A DNA stretch of 64,000 nucleotides from Salinivibrio kushneri (GCF_027286325.1 NZ_CP114588.1:744001-808000), one strand, 5' to 3'. Shown: positions 33,269 to 42,818, counted from the first letter of the stretch. Notes: generated from the sequence alone by a model not told the origin. Made by a program: numbers and translations.

Positions 33269-34615
33269 ATGACAACATCAGCAAACACCACACCGCAGCC
33301 CTCGGCGCTCGCACTTCTCCCCCTACTTTTATTTTTATCCCTTTTTATCGGGGCGGGCGTGTATTTTACCCTAGAAGGTGCGGACTACGCGTTTTATCAG
33401 CTTCCTGCGCACGTTGCTATTCTGCCAGCAGTGATTTTGGCTATTGGCTTGAGCCGTGAGCGCCTGAACACCGCCATTGAACAGTTTATTCGCGGTATGG
33501 GGCACGGTGACATTATTGCCATGTGCTTGATTTATTTGCTCGCTGGCGCCTTTTCCGCGGTCGCCGATGCCACGGGTGGGGTAGAGGCCACGGTTAACTT
33601 GGGACTGACCCTGATCCCAGAAAGCTTAATCTTACCCGGGCTATTTGTGATTGCCGCTTTCATCTCAACGGCAATGGGCACCTCGATGGGCACCATTGCC
33701 GCGTTAGCGCCTTTTGCATTGAACATGGCGACAGCCACGGGGCAGGCACCAGCCGTAATGGCCGGCGTGCTGCTAAGCGGGGCGATGTTTGGCGATAACC
33801 TTTCTTTTATCTCTGACACCACCATTGCCGCGACGCGCTCACAAGGCTGTAGCATGCGTGACAAGTTCAAAGAGAACGTGGGGATAGCCATTCCTGCCGC
33901 GGTTGCCGCGATTATTCTGTTTGTATTTAACAACCACAGCGCACCCGTTGACGCACCAGAGAGCATTAACTACCTGGCGGTATTACCCTATTTGTCGATC
34001 ATTGTATTGGCGCTGGCGGGATTAAACGTGTTTGTAGTGCTCACCGCTGGGATTGCATTGGCGCTGTGTGTGGGATTAATGAGCACCCCAGACTTCACGC
34101 TGCTTACCTTCAGCCAAGAGGTAAAAGCAGGCTTTGCCAGCATGCAAGAAATCTTTGTTCTGTCGCTGATGATTGGTGGGATTGCCGAGCTGATGCGCTG
34201 CCAAGGCGGATTGAGCTTTTTGACCCAAGCCGTGAACCGTGTGATCGCCCGCTTTGAGAAAAACCGCGGTGCGCATCACTCCCGCGCGAGTGAATTTGGT
34301 ATTGCCTTGTTGGTGTCTTTTTCCAACTTGTGTACCGCCAACAACACGGTCGCGATTGTGGTCTCTGGGCAAGTGGCGAAAAACATTGCCAGTGAACATT
34401 CGGTGCCGGCCAAACGCAGTGCCAGCTTGCTGGATATCTTTTCTTGCGTGGTACAAGGCGTGATCCCGTATGGCGCACAAATCCTGCTACTCGGCGCGAG
34501 CTTTGGTTTGTCGCCGTTGGTGATTGTTAGCCACTCTTTCTACTGTTTCTTCCTCGCAGCCTCCGCATTGATTGCGGTGATTAGCCGCCGATGGTGGCAA
34601 GCACGTCGCGCTTAA
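33269..34615 (+). CDS. metT: NhaC-family transporter, probable methionine transporter MetT
   Basis: 448 residues with about 11 hydrophobic segments; belongs to the NhaC Na+/H+ antiporter superfamily (motifs STAMGTSMGTIAALAPFAL, MFGDNLSFISDTTIAATRSQG, NLCTANNTVAIVVSGQVAKNI). Sequence alone would say Na+/H+ antiporter, but the MetJ operator in front points to methionine: NhaC-type proteins called MetT have been predicted as methionine transporters from such regulation. The symbol rests on that inference. The start at 33269 has an AGAGGT site; a longer start at 33200 would run through the operator region. Confidence 0.75.
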   Translation: MTTSANTTPQPSALALLPLLLFLSLFIGAGVYFTLEGADYAFYQLPAHVAILPAVILAIGLSRERLNTAIEQFIRGMGHGDIIAMCLIYLLAGAFSAVADATGGVEATVNLGLTLIPESLILPGLFVIAAFISTAMGTSMGTIAALAPFALNMATATGQAPAVMAGVLLSGAMFGDNLSFISDTTIAATRSQGCSMRDKFKENVGIAIPAAVAAIILFVFNNHSAPVDAPESINYLAVLPYLSIIVLALAGLNVFVVLTAGIALALCVGLMSTPDFTLLTFSQEVKAGFASMQEIFVLSLMIGGIAELMRCQGGLSFLTQAVNRVIARFEKNRGAHHSRASEFGIALLVSFSNLCTANNTVAIVVSGQVAKNIASEHSVPAKRSASLLDIFSCVVQGVIPYGAQILLLGASFGLSPLVIVSHSFYCFFLAASALIAVISRRWWQARRA

Positions 34616-34887
34616 TCGCTATAGTTAATACATCACGGCGCTGTCTTTTCTTGTCTAGATAGGTAAGCAAAGGCTGCGCCGTTTTTGAACTGTCTAGAGT
34701 GCAGGCTCTAGAAATATTGTCTCGATCACCAAAGTCGCCCTACCTAGGCGTTGTAAGGTGATCGCAGCAACAAAAATATGAAATCACTCAGCACCATAGC
34801 ATCAATTCTTTTAGACTAGATAGCGTTTTATAACCACCGACAATGATGTCGATGGTGGTTTATCCATCGCTAAAAAGGTCTATGATC

Positions 34888-36561
34888 ATGAAGGAACGTC
34901 TTTGTTTAAAGGCAGCGGTCAGCGCTGCGTTAATTGCATCATTGGCAGGCTGTGCCAACTCTGGTTCAGAGACACAAGAGCAAGGTTGGGCGCCAGATAC
35001 CACTTATAAACTCACCATTCTTCATACTAACGATCACCACGGTCGTTTCTGGCACAACCGCTATGGCGAATACGGCATGGCAGCACGTAAAACCTTGATT
35101 GATGATCTGCGCGCTGAAGCCAAAGCCGAAGGCAGCGACGTGCTGCTGCTATCGGGTGGTGACATCAATACCGGTGTACCAGAGTCAGATTTGCTGCAAG
35201 CGGAGCCTGATTTTAAAGGGATGACCCAAATTGGTTACGATGCGATGGCTATCGGTAACCACGAGTTTGATAACCCGCTTAGCGTGCTTGAACAGCAAAT
35301 GCAGTGGGCCGACTTCCCGATGCTTTCTGCCAACATTTACGACAAAGAAACCGGTGAGCGTAAGTATCAGGCTTACGAAATGTTTGAGCGCAATGGTCTG
35401 AAAATTGCGGTTGTGGGTCTGACCACCGAAGACACGGCCAAAATTGGTAACCCAGAATACATTGGCTCGCTCGACTTCCGTGACCCGAAAGCCGAAGCGA
35501 AAAAAGTGATCGCCAAGCTCAAAGAAACCGAGAAGCCTGACATCATCATTGCGGCGACCCACATGGGTCACTACGCAGACGGTAAAAGTGGTGTTAACGC
35601 CCCGGGCGATGTGGCGCTAGCGCGTTACATGGATGAAGGTGATCTCGACCTTATCATCGGCGGCCACTCACAAGAGCCGGTGTGTATGGAAGGCCCGAAC
35701 ATGTATAACAAGAGCTTCGAGCCTGGTGATGCCTGTACGCCGGACCAACAAAATGGCGCGTGGATTATGCAAGCCCACGAGTGGGGCAAGTATGTCGGTA
35801 AAGCGGAATTTGAATTTCAAAACGGCGACCTTAGCCTTGTTAGCTATGACCTGATCCCGGTTAACCTTAAGAAGAAAATTAAGGTTGATGGCGAGAAAAA
35901 ACGCGTCTTTATTCAAGATGAAATTGAAAAAGACCAAGCACTGTATGATTTCTTGAAGCCTTACCAAGACAAAGGCCAAGAGAAGCTGAGCGTGAAAATT
36001 GCTGAGAGCAATGGCAAGTTAGTGGGCGATCGCAACATTGTGCGCTTCCAGCAGACTAACTTAGGTCGTTTGATTGCAACCGCTCACATGGAGCGCGCCA
36101 AAGCAGACTTTGCGGTCATGAACTCAGGCGGTGTGCGTGACTCTATCATTGCCGGTGACATCACCTATAAAGATGTGCTTAAAGTGCAGCCATTTGGCAA
36201 CATGGTCACCTATACCGACATGAGCGGTAAAGAAGTGATGGATTACCTGAATGTGGTAGGAACCAAGCCAGTTGATTCGGGTGCCTACGCGCAGTTTGCG
36301 GGTCTGTCGATGGTTGTCGAAGACGGTAAAGTCCATGACGTGAAGATTGGCGGTGAGCCAATTGATATGGATAAAACCTATCGCTTCACCGTGCCAAGCT
36401 TTAACGCCGCGGGCGGCGACGGCTATCCAAAACTGACTAATCACCCTGGTAACGTCAATACCGGCTTTGTTGATGCAGAAGTACTGAAAGACTATCTGGA
36501 AGACAACAGCCCAATCGATGTCAACGACTATGCGCCACAAGGCGAGATCGTTTACAAATAA
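34888..36561 (+). CDS. 5'-nucleotidase lipoprotein (UshA/NutA family)
   Basis: 557 residues. Cell-surface or periplasmic nucleotidase that removes phosphate from nucleotides (and may split UDP-sugars). Starts MKERLCLKAAVSAALIASLAGC; lipobox LAGC makes it a lipoprotein, as in Vibrio NutA. The metallophosphatase domain has ILHTNDHHGRF, LSGGDINTG, AIGNHEFDNPL and IIGGHSQEP; the C-terminal nucleotide-binding domain has VMNSGGVRDSI and AGGDGYPKL. The ATG at 34888 has an AAGG site at nine bases; ATGs at 34882 and 34843 are alternatives. Confidence 0.9.
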   Translation: MKERLCLKAAVSAALIASLAGCANSGSETQEQGWAPDTTYKLTILHTNDHHGRFWHNRYGEYGMAARKTLIDDLRAEAKAEGSDVLLLSGGDINTGVPESDLLQAEPDFKGMTQIGYDAMAIGNHEFDNPLSVLEQQMQWADFPMLSANIYDKETGERKYQAYEMFERNGLKIAVVGLTTEDTAKIGNPEYIGSLDFRDPKAEAKKVIAKLKETEKPDIIIAATHMGHYADGKSGVNAPGDVALARYMDEGDLDLIIGGHSQEPVCMEGPNMYNKSFEPGDACTPDQQNGAWIMQAHEWGKYVGKAEFEFQNGDLSLVSYDLIPVNLKKKIKVDGEKKRVFIQDEIEKDQALYDFLKPYQDKGQEKLSVKIAESNGKLVGDRNIVRFQQTNLGRLIATAHMERAKADFAVMNSGGVRDSIIAGDITYKDVLKVQPFGNMVTYTDMSGKEVMDYLNVVGTKPVDSGAYAQFAGLSMVVEDGKVHDVKIGGEPIDMDKTYRFTVPSFNAAGGDGYPKLTNHPGNVNTGFVDAEVLKDYLEDNSPIDVNDYAPQGEIVYK

Positions 36562-36583
36562 ATGGCTGTAAGATTGTCAGAAC

Positions 36584-36617
36584 AAAAAGCGGTACCGATG
36601 CGGTGCCGCTTTTTTTA
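36584..36617 (+). terminator. 5'-nucleotidase terminator
   Basis: AAAAAGCGGTACC (36584-36596) pairs, with one mismatch, with GGTGCCGCTTTTT (36602-36614) and continues in T. Confidence 0.88.
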
Positions 36618-36659
36618 TGTAATCATTAGTGACTGGTTTACAAACAAGTGGCAAAAACG

Positions 36660-37133
36660 ATGACGCCTGCAATTAAATTAGCAGAAAAACAAAGCATTGC
36701 GTTTGAAGTTCATCAGTACCAGCACGATCCCAATAACCTTAATTTTGGAGAAGAAGCTGTCCAAGCGTTAGGGCAAGACCCCGCTCGGGTATTCAAAACA
36801 TTATTGTTTTGTATTAATGGTGACAGCAAGCAGCTGGCGGTGGCGGTTGTCCCCGTGAAAGGCAGTCTCAATCTAAAAGCCGCTGCCAAAGCGGCGGGTG
36901 GTAAGAAAGCGACCATGGCCGATCCGCAAGTGGCACAGCGCACAACAGGCTATCTGGTAGGCGGGATCAGCCCGCTTGGTCAGAAAAAGCGGCTACCGAC
37001 GTTTGTCGACAGCTCCGCACAGCAGTTTGAGACCATTTGCGTCAGTGCCGGGCGGCGTGGACTGGAAATCGAACTCTCACCGGACGATCTGCTGTCTCTA
37101 ACCGCGGGGCAATATGCCGCGATTGGCGAATAA
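36660..37133 (+). CDS. ybaK: Cys-tRNA(Pro) deacylase YbaK
   Basis: 157 residues. Hydrolyses Cys wrongly attached to tRNA-Pro, in trans to prolyl-tRNA synthetase. Typical segments: [50 protein letters not shown] and [21 protein letters not shown], the last with the GG-x-SP-x-G loop of the editing site. The ATG at 36660 is used (family starts MTPA); a GTG at 36648 is possible. It is followed within 17 bases by the LysE-type gene. Confidence 0.94.
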   Translation: MTPAIKLAEKQSIAFEVHQYQHDPNNLNFGEEAVQALGQDPARVFKTLLFCINGDSKQLAVAVVPVKGSLNLKAAAKAAGGKKATMADPQVAQRTTGYLVGGISPLGQKKRLPTFVDSSAQQFETICVSAGRRGLEIELSPDDLLSLTAGQYAAIGE

Positions 37134-37150
37134 ATAAGAAGGATACACAG

Positions 37151-37768
37151 ATGACACTTACCATTTGGGCGTCGCTCGCGTTGGTTTGCATGCTAGGAGC
37201 GATGTCGCCAGGTCCTAGTTTGGTAGTAATGGCAAAGCATAGTCTTGCCAATAGCCGCTTACATGGCATTGTCGCTTCATGGGCACATGCTTTGGGGGTT
37301 GGCCTCTATGCGCTCATTACCATGTTAGGGCTGGCGGTTATTTTTAAGCAGTCTCCGCTACTCTTTACCATTATTGCCTATGCCGGCGCTGGGTACCTTG
37401 CTTGGTTAGGGGTGAAGTCCTTGCTGAGTAAGGGCGGGGTTGCAGCCAAACTAGAAGCGGGACAACCCGCCAGCTTAGGTGAGGCGGCACGCGATGGGGC
37501 GATGATCTCAATGTTAAACCCCAAACTGGCGTTGTTTTTCATTGCCTTGTTTAGCCAGTTTGTTGCGGTGGGTACAGACCTCTTTAGCCGCAGTGTGATT
37601 GTGTTGACACCGTTATTGATTGATGGGCTCTGGTACACCTTGATTGCCTTTTTGTTATCCAGCCCTGCCATTGTTGACAAGCTACGTCACCACGGTGCGT
37701 GGGTGGATAAGCTCTCGGGTGTGGTATTGATTGCACTGGCCGTGCGTGTGGTGGTGACGCTGCAATAG
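37151..37768 (+). CDS. LysE/RhtB family amino-acid exporter
   Basis: 205 residues, six hydrophobic segments. The LysE family signature GAMSPGPSLVVMAKHSL is near residue 16, followed by AHALGVGLYALITMLGLAVI, and LNPKLALFFIALFSQFV in the middle. Members export amino acids such as homoserine, threonine, lysine or leucine; the substrate cannot be told here. An AAGGA site precedes the ATG at 37151. It converges with smrA and shares its terminator. Confidence 0.9.
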   Translation: MTLTIWASLALVCMLGAMSPGPSLVVMAKHSLANSRLHGIVASWAHALGVGLYALITMLGLAVIFKQSPLLFTIIAYAGAGYLAWLGVKSLLSKGGVAAKLEAGQPASLGEAARDGAMISMLNPKLALFFIALFSQFVAVGTDLFSRSVIVLTPLLIDGLWYTLIAFLLSSPAIVDKLRHHGAWVDKLSGVVLIALAVRVVVTLQ

Positions 37769-37804
37769 CGAGGCGCTGCAAGAGAAGCAGATGGAAGCGT
37801 TATT

Positions 37805-37833
37805 AAAAAGACTGGCAGCTCGCCAGTCTTTTT
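37805..37833. terminator. Bidirectional terminator, LysE-type gene / smrA
   Basis: AAAAAGACTGGC (37805-37816) pairs with GCCAGTCTTTTT (37822-37833) around a five-base loop. Confidence 0.9.
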
Positions 37834-37837
37834 GTAT

Positions 37838-38422
37838 CTAGGGGCGGTGGCTTAAGTGACGCTCGCGGGTCTCTAGCTTTTTCTCTTGGCTTTTTTTCAG
37901 CATCACATACAAAGCACCGGTGCCGCCTTGGTGGCGCAGTGCTGAATGGTAGCAAAGCACGTCTGAAATTTGTTGTAGCCACTGACAGACATAGCTTTTC
38001 ATCATTGCCGGTGGATTACTGCGCTCCCCTTTCCCATGCACAATGATCACGGTGCGTACATCCATGCGCTGGCATTGTTTTAAAAAGCGTAGAATTTCAT
38101 CGCGGGCTTTTTCTAATGACATCTTGTGCAGGTCGAGCCTTGCGTTGACGTCATATTTGCCGAGTCGCAGCTTACGAAACACCCCATCTTGAACACCGTC
38201 GCGCTTGTAGGCCATCACCTCGTCGGGTTTTACCATGTGCGCGTACTCGAGTGACAGGTATTCAGGGTCGCTGTTTGCCAGCTTCTGCGCGGCTTGTTGG
38301 CGTGCAAGCTGGGCTTCAGTGGGCTGATGCGATCCTGTTTGATCCTCAACCGTGTCCTGCTTGATGGGCGCGACATCTGACATCATTTCTCGGAACAGCT
38401 CAAATTCGTTTTTATCACTCAT
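37838..38422 (-). CDS. smrA: Smr-domain endonuclease SmrA
   Basis: 194 residues. N-terminal charged, helical region, then a C-terminal Smr domain with LDLHKMSLEKARDEI, VIIVHGKGERSNPPAMMKSYV and HQGGTGALYVMLKK. The HGKGERS and GGTGALYV motifs are those of the SmrA/SmrB/MutS2 nuclease domain. The absence of the SmrB-type N terminus makes SmrA (YdaL) the better match. The ATG at 38422 follows an in-frame GTG. Confidence 0.88.
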   Translation of the reverse strand: MSDKNEFELFREMMSDVAPIKQDTVEDQTGSHQPTEAQLARQQAAQKLANSDPEYLSLEYAHMVKPDEVMAYKRDGVQDGVFRKLRLGKYDVNARLDLHKMSLEKARDEILRFLKQCQRMDVRTVIIVHGKGERSNPPAMMKSYVCQWLQQISDVLCYHSALRHQGGTGALYVMLKKSQEKKLETRERHLSHRP

Positions 38423-38484
38423 CACTACAGTGCCATGTGCGTCGTGGAGTCATTTTGGGACAGTATAAACGAAAATAAAAAAAG

Positions 38485-38528
38485 AAACCTAGAGTCACAC
38501 TCTGTGACCAACCATGCAACTCTAGGTT
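38485..38528 (-). terminator. Terminator of the DUF3149 gene
   Basis: AACCTAGAGT (38486-38495) pairs with ACTCTAGGTT (38519-38528); the loop holds a second small hairpin (CACA/TGTG). Leftward the stem is followed by TTTCTTTTTTTATTTT. Confidence 0.75.
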
Positions 38529-38567
38529 AAGCAAGTTTGCTTAAAGATAGGTAGGCAATAAAACAGG

Positions 38568-38705
38568 TTATTGAGGTTTGGAAGTCATCACCTTGTAGAC
38601 AAAATAGCCGCCGAAAAAGCTGATCAGGCCAAATGTACAGATGATGACAATCATGGATGACAAGCCCACGGCGTTGCCGAAAAGTAGATCAAGCCAAAAG
38701 TCCAT
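38568..38705 (-). CDS. DUF3149 family small membrane protein
   Basis: 45 residues: MDFWLDLLFGNAVGLSSM, then one membrane helix (VIICTFGLISFFGGYFVY) and a short basic tail. This is the DUF3149 family, single-helix peptides found in vibrios and other gammaproteobacteria; function unknown. The ATG at 38705 is preferred over 38807 because it gives the conserved MDFW start. Own terminator downstream. Confidence 0.8.
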   Translation of the reverse strand: MDFWLDLLFGNAVGLSSMIVIICTFGLISFFGGYFVYKVMTSKPQ

Positions 38706-38971
38706 AGTCTGTACCCTCGTGTCCGTTAATGTAGGGTCAGGATGCCAATAGGAAGCAGGTTGAATACTGATCAGGATCAAGAGAAATGGCGAACAAATTA
38801 TCAACATTTGTTAACAACGATCTGATCACAAACTGCGCGCAACTGATGCGAGTTTCACCGTTTAAAGTGGTTGAATGAAAAAATACGCCGCTAGGGCTTG
38901 AGGTTTCGCGATGCTTGAGTATGATAGGCGACCTCAGCAGGCAGGATGCACTTAAACGCATACTGAGCTGC
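38706..38971. other. Intergenic region before the tRNA-Pro array
   Basis: No ORF or RNA gene that I can support. It should contain the leftward promoter of the DUF3149 gene near its left end; AT-rich sequence at about 38790-38830 is a candidate. Reverse-strand readings of 38891-39229 are antisense to tRNA and are not genes. Confidence 0.3.
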
Positions 38972-39000
38972 TTGACAAGTTTGCCACCCATTCGTAAAAC
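38972..39000 (+). promoter_or_regulatory. Promoter of the tRNA-Pro array
   Basis: TTGACA (38972-38977), 17 bases, TAAAAC (38995-39000). Start expected at about 39007, seven bases before the first tRNA. A perfect ten-base inverted repeat TGACAAGTTT (38973-38982) / AAACTTGTCA (38997-39006) covers both hexamers and could be an operator or chance. Confidence 0.65.
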
Positions 39001-39013
39001 TTGTCAGAGATGT

Positions 39014-39105
<92 letters not shown>

Positions 39106-39158
39106 CTATTTTTAAGCTCGGTAATCTAGGGTTGCTCGGCTGATGTAAAGAACATTGT

Positions 39159-39235
<77 letters not shown>

Positions 39236-39261
39236 CTATTAAGGTAGTGGAGAGCGAATTT

Positions 39262-39308
39262 GGTCGGGGGCCGGGAGCCGGTCCAATCGAATCCCTCTTC
39301 ACCGACCA
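39262..39308 (+). pseudogene. 3' fragment of a tRNA-Pro carrying the same insertion
   Basis: From GGTCGGGGG to the final CCA this matches the first copy, including the insert, here CCGGGAGCCGGTCCAA (one base different). The 5' half of the tRNA is missing. The 53 bases that follow resemble the 53 bases after the first copy, so an ancestral tandem duplication of tRNA plus spacer is likely. Confidence 0.7.
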
Positions 39309-39361
39309 TTATTTTAAAACTGAGTGATCGAAGGTTACTTGGTTGACGTAAAAAGCATTAA

Positions 39362-39438
<77 letters not shown>

Positions 39439-39443
39439 ACAAG

Positions 39444-39470
39444 AAACCCCAGCCGAGAGGCTGGGGTTTT
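39444..39470 (+). terminator. Terminator of the tRNA-Pro array
   Basis: AAACCCCAGCC (39444-39454) pairs with GGCTGGGGTTT (39459-39469), loop GAGA, followed by T. Confidence 0.9.
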
Positions 39471-39491
39471 GTCGTTATAGTGGCAGGGTGT

Positions 39492-39929
39492 TTATGGTTT
39501 TGGATAATGCTGGAAGGCTTGTGTGTTGCCTTCGTCATCAAACGCCATCACTGTGTAGGGCTGGTGGCGGTCACCATATTCCATGCCCGGCGAGCCGATC
39601 GGCATGCCAGCTACCGCCAGGCCTTCTAAACCAGTATGGGTCGCGAGTAGCTTTTTCACCTCTTTGGCTGGCACATGCCCTTCAATCACATAGCCGTTGA
39701 TACGTGCGGTATGGCACGATTGCATCTCCGCGGGTACGCCCATTTCTTGCTTGATGGACGCCATATCGTCATACGGTTTAACCTCCAGCTCAAAACCGGC
39801 TTGCGCCATATGCTCAACCCAGTCGTCGCAACAGCCACAGCTGGGCGATTTATACACCACCCCGCTCGCGGCCATCGCCGAGGCGCTCATTAGACCCACG
39901 GTCGCTGCAAGTAGTTGTAAACGCTTCAT
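39492..39929 (-). CDS. DUF411 family copper-associated periplasmic protein
   Basis: 145 residues with a signal peptide (MKRLQLLAATVGLMSASAMAA). The DUF411 core is complete: VYKSPSCGCCDDWVEHM with a C-x-CC metal-binding cluster, then the Cys-His pair in MQSCHTARINGYVIEGHVPA and VAGMPIGSPGMEYGDR, rich in Met and His. Members accompany copper-export genes and are thought to bind copper. It lies 12 bases after copA on the same strand, so copA and this gene probably form one CueR-controlled unit. Confidence 0.85.
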   Translation of the reverse strand: MKRLQLLAATVGLMSASAMAASGVVYKSPSCGCCDDWVEHMAQAGFELEVKPYDDMASIKQEMGVPAEMQSCHTARINGYVIEGHVPAKEVKKLLATHTGLEGLAVAGMPIGSPGMEYGDRHQPYTVMAFDDEGNTQAFQHYPKP

Positions 39930-39941
39930 TATCGCTCCTTG

Positions 39942-42755
39942 TTATTTGTCGTTTGATTTTATTTTGAAAAAACGTAGTCGATTGGCGTTGGTCACCACCG
40001 TAATCGAAGATAGCGCCATCGCGCCCCCTGCGATAACTGGGCTGAGCAACATGCCAGTAAATGGATAAAGGATGCCGGCCGCGACTGGGATCCCTAAGGT
40101 GTTATAAATAAAGGCACCAAAGAGGTTCTGCTTCATATTGCGCACGGCGGCTTGAGACAAAGCAATCGCGTTGGCGAGAGCGCCGAGGTGCTGGTGCATT
40201 AGAGTGATTTGCGCACTTTCTATGGCAATGTCACTGCCACTGCCCATAGCGACACCCACATCGGCTTGTGCGAGTGCAGGGGCGTCATTAATGCCATCAC
40301 CAACCATAGCGACGCGCTTGCCTTGCTGTTGCAGCTGTTGAATTTGTTCCGATTTCTCATCGGGTAGCACCCCAGCAATCACGTGATCAATCCCTAGCTG
40401 ACGACCAATGGCATTGGCCGTATCAGGGTGGTCACCAGAGAGCATGATCACTTCAAGCCCTTGCGATTGCAGGTTGGCAACCGCCTCAATGGCATCGTCA
40501 CGAATAGGATCACTGACGCCAATCAGCGCTTGCACACTGTCTGCATTGGCAAGATAGATGGCGGTCTCGCCACGCTGAGTCATGGCATCGATGGCACTTT
40601 GATGGGAGGAAGTCTCTATCCCCTGTGCGTCCATCCAGGCTTTGTTGCCAATGAAGTAACGCGTACCATCAATCTGCGCCTGGATCCCTTTGCCAGATTC
40701 GCTGTTAAAGTCGTTTGACGTTGGCAGCGAGAGATCCTGTGCCTTGGCATAATTAACAATGGCCTGCGCCAGCGGGTGCTCGGAGTGTTGCTCCAGCGAG
40801 GCGGCGATCGCCATTAACCGCTCTTGGTCGCCGTTAATCGCTTTTACATGGGTCACTTCCGGCTGGCCGCGTGTCAATGTGCCGGTTTTATCAAAGACCA
40901 GAGTATGGAGTTTGGCCGCGGTTTGTAGCGCATCCGCATCACGAATTAATACCCCGACTTCGGCCGCGCGACCGACCGCCGCGGTGACCGATAAAGGCGT
41001 GGCGAGGCCAAGCGCACATGGACACGCGATGATTAGCACGGTAGTGGCGGTGACTAGCATATAGCTGACCGACGGCTCTGGGCCGACAACATACCAGATA
41101 GCCGCTGTGACCAGCGCAATGGCCACTACGATTGGCACAAACACCGCGGAAATGCGGTCGGCAAGCTTAGCCAGCTCGGGTTTACTGCTTTGTGCTTCGC
41201 GCACTAAATCGATAATACGCGCCAGCATGGTATCGCTGCCCACACCGGTGGCTTTAAACGTCAGGCTCCCTTTTTGGTTGACTGTCCCCGCGTGCAGGGT
41301 GTCTCCCGGTTGTTTGCTGACCGGCACGGGCTCACCCGTGAGCATCGACTCATCGATATAGCTGCTACCATCGACCACTTCGCCATCTACCGGCACTTTC
41401 GCCCCCGGTTTTACCCGTAGCGTCATCCCTTGTTTGATTTCATCAAGCGGACGCTCCGTCTCTTGGCCGTTCTCGATAACTAGCGCCGTGGGCGGCTGCA
41501 AATCAAGTAGCTGGTCTAGCGCTTTGGAGGTATTGGCACGCGCACGCGCCTCAATCGCGTGGCCTAAGCTGATTAAACCAATGATCATCGCTGAGGCTTC
41601 AAAGTACACATGACGCGCCTGCTCGGGGAACAAGGCAGGGGCGAGTACCACCGCAGTAGAGTAGAGCCATGCCGCGCCTGTGCCGAGCGCCACCAAGGTA
41701 TCCATGGTGGCACGTTTGTGCTTCAATGCTTGCCAGGCATTGGCGAAGAAATGACGGCCACCGGTGGCGAGCAGCAAGAGGGTAAGGATGGCCACCGCGC
41801 CCCACGCCCACTGATCTTGGCTGGATTGAATGGTCATGCTGCCACCGAATATTCCCCAAGCCATAATTGGGCCACCAAGGCCCAAGCCAGCGATCGTGCT
41901 GCGTTTAAAGTTTTTCAATTCCGCGGCTTGTTGGTGCTGCTGGCGCTCGCGACGATCATTGTCATCCTCGACTTTCTCTGCGCCATAGCCGGCGTTTTCC
42001 ACGGCCTCAACGATGGCATCAGGTGCGGCGTTACCTTTTACAATCGCACTGCGCTCGGCCAGATTCACGCTCACATTAGCCACACCATCAACGCTGCTAA
42101 TCGCGTTTTCGACACTGCTTACACAGCTGGCACAGGTCATGCCTGATAATACGTATTGCTGACGGGTCGCGTGGGAGGTTGTTTTTGCGGTGTCATCGTT
42201 GGATGAATGTGCTGGTTCAGAGCCAGAAGCGGCGGAGCGGTTGTGTGAACTGTCACTGGGCTCGGCCCCTGAGTCTGTATCACTGTCCATGTCTGAGGTT
42301 GTGTCATGGGCAGTGTGAGCGTTTTGGTCATCGTTGGTGGCAAGCTCAGCCTGATAGCCGAGCTGATCAACCATTTTAATCAGCGTATCAGCAGTTAAGC
42401 TGGTGTGGACGTGAGCTTCAGTTTTACTCACCGAATGAGAAAACACCGTGGGCTGCTCGTCCAGTGCTGCTTCGACTTTGGCCACGCAGCGGCCGCAGTT
42501 TAGCCCGCTTAAGGTGAGGTGGTGACGGTAGCCGACCTGATAGCCGAGTGCTTCAATCGCGGTGACCGCTTGGCGTAGCGGGTACTCGGCGGTTTCACCC
42601 AGGGCTTCTAACGACACGTACTGGGTGTCAATGTCCTCAATGCGAATCCCGTCTATATCCTCAAGTGCTTTTGTCGCTTTTTTCACACAGCCTTGGCAGC
42701 TTAAACCACTCAGCGGCAGTGTGTAATAGGTGATGTGAGTATCGGTGGTGGTCAT
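39942..42755 (-). CDS. copA: Copper-exporting P1B-type ATPase with three HMA domains
   Basis: 937 residues. Pumps Cu(I) out of the cytoplasm. Three N-terminal metal-binding domains with CxxC at Cys20/Cys23 (CQGC), Cys87/Cys90 (CGRC) and Cys208/Cys211 (CASC); E. coli CopA has two. Between the second and third is a Ser/Asp/Thr/His-rich linker of about 60 residues (140-200). The membrane CPC motif (ACPCALGLATP), phosphorylation motif DKTGTLT, the SEHPLAQAI His-Pro and GDGINDAPALAQADVGVAMG are intact. Expressed from a CueR-type promoter divergent from cueR. Confidence 0.96.
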   Translation of the reverse strand: MTTTDTHITYYTLPLSGLSCQGCVKKATKALEDIDGIRIEDIDTQYVSLEALGETAEYPLRQAVTAIEALGYQVGYRHHLTLSGLNCGRCVAKVEAALDEQPTVFSHSVSKTEAHVHTSLTADTLIKMVDQLGYQAELATNDDQNAHTAHDTTSDMDSDTDSGAEPSDSSHNRSAASGSEPAHSSNDDTAKTTSHATRQQYVLSGMTCASCVSSVENAISSVDGVANVSVNLAERSAIVKGNAAPDAIVEAVENAGYGAEKVEDDNDRRERQQHQQAAELKNFKRSTIAGLGLGGPIMAWGIFGGSMTIQSSQDQWAWGAVAILTLLLLATGGRHFFANAWQALKHKRATMDTLVALGTGAAWLYSTAVVLAPALFPEQARHVYFEASAMIIGLISLGHAIEARARANTSKALDQLLDLQPPTALVIENGQETERPLDEIKQGMTLRVKPGAKVPVDGEVVDGSSYIDESMLTGEPVPVSKQPGDTLHAGTVNQKGSLTFKATGVGSDTMLARIIDLVREAQSSKPELAKLADRISAVFVPIVVAIALVTAAIWYVVGPEPSVSYMLVTATTVLIIACPCALGLATPLSVTAAVGRAAEVGVLIRDADALQTAAKLHTLVFDKTGTLTRGQPEVTHVKAINGDQERLMAIAASLEQHSEHPLAQAIVNYAKAQDLSLPTSNDFNSESGKGIQAQIDGTRYFIGNKAWMDAQGIETSSHQSAIDAMTQRGETAIYLANADSVQALIGVSDPIRDDAIEAVANLQSQGLEVIMLSGDHPDTANAIGRQLGIDHVIAGVLPDEKSEQIQQLQQQGKRVAMVGDGINDAPALAQADVGVAMGSGSDIAIESAQITLMHQHLGALANAIALSQAAVRNMKQNLFGAFIYNTLGIPVAAGILYPFTGMLLSPVIAGGAMALSSITVVTNANRLRFFKIKSNDK

Positions 42756-42818
42756 TGCCTCTCCTTATCGCCCGACATCATTCGGTGTTGGCGATTGTCG
42801 CAACTTCAGTTAGGCTAA

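Noticed and set aside
34831..34861. Hairpin AACCACC/GGTGGTT upstream of the 5'-nucleotidase as a terminator or riboswitch
   Set aside because: No T-run follows and it lies well downstream of metT; no known riboswitch core is present, so no function is claimed.
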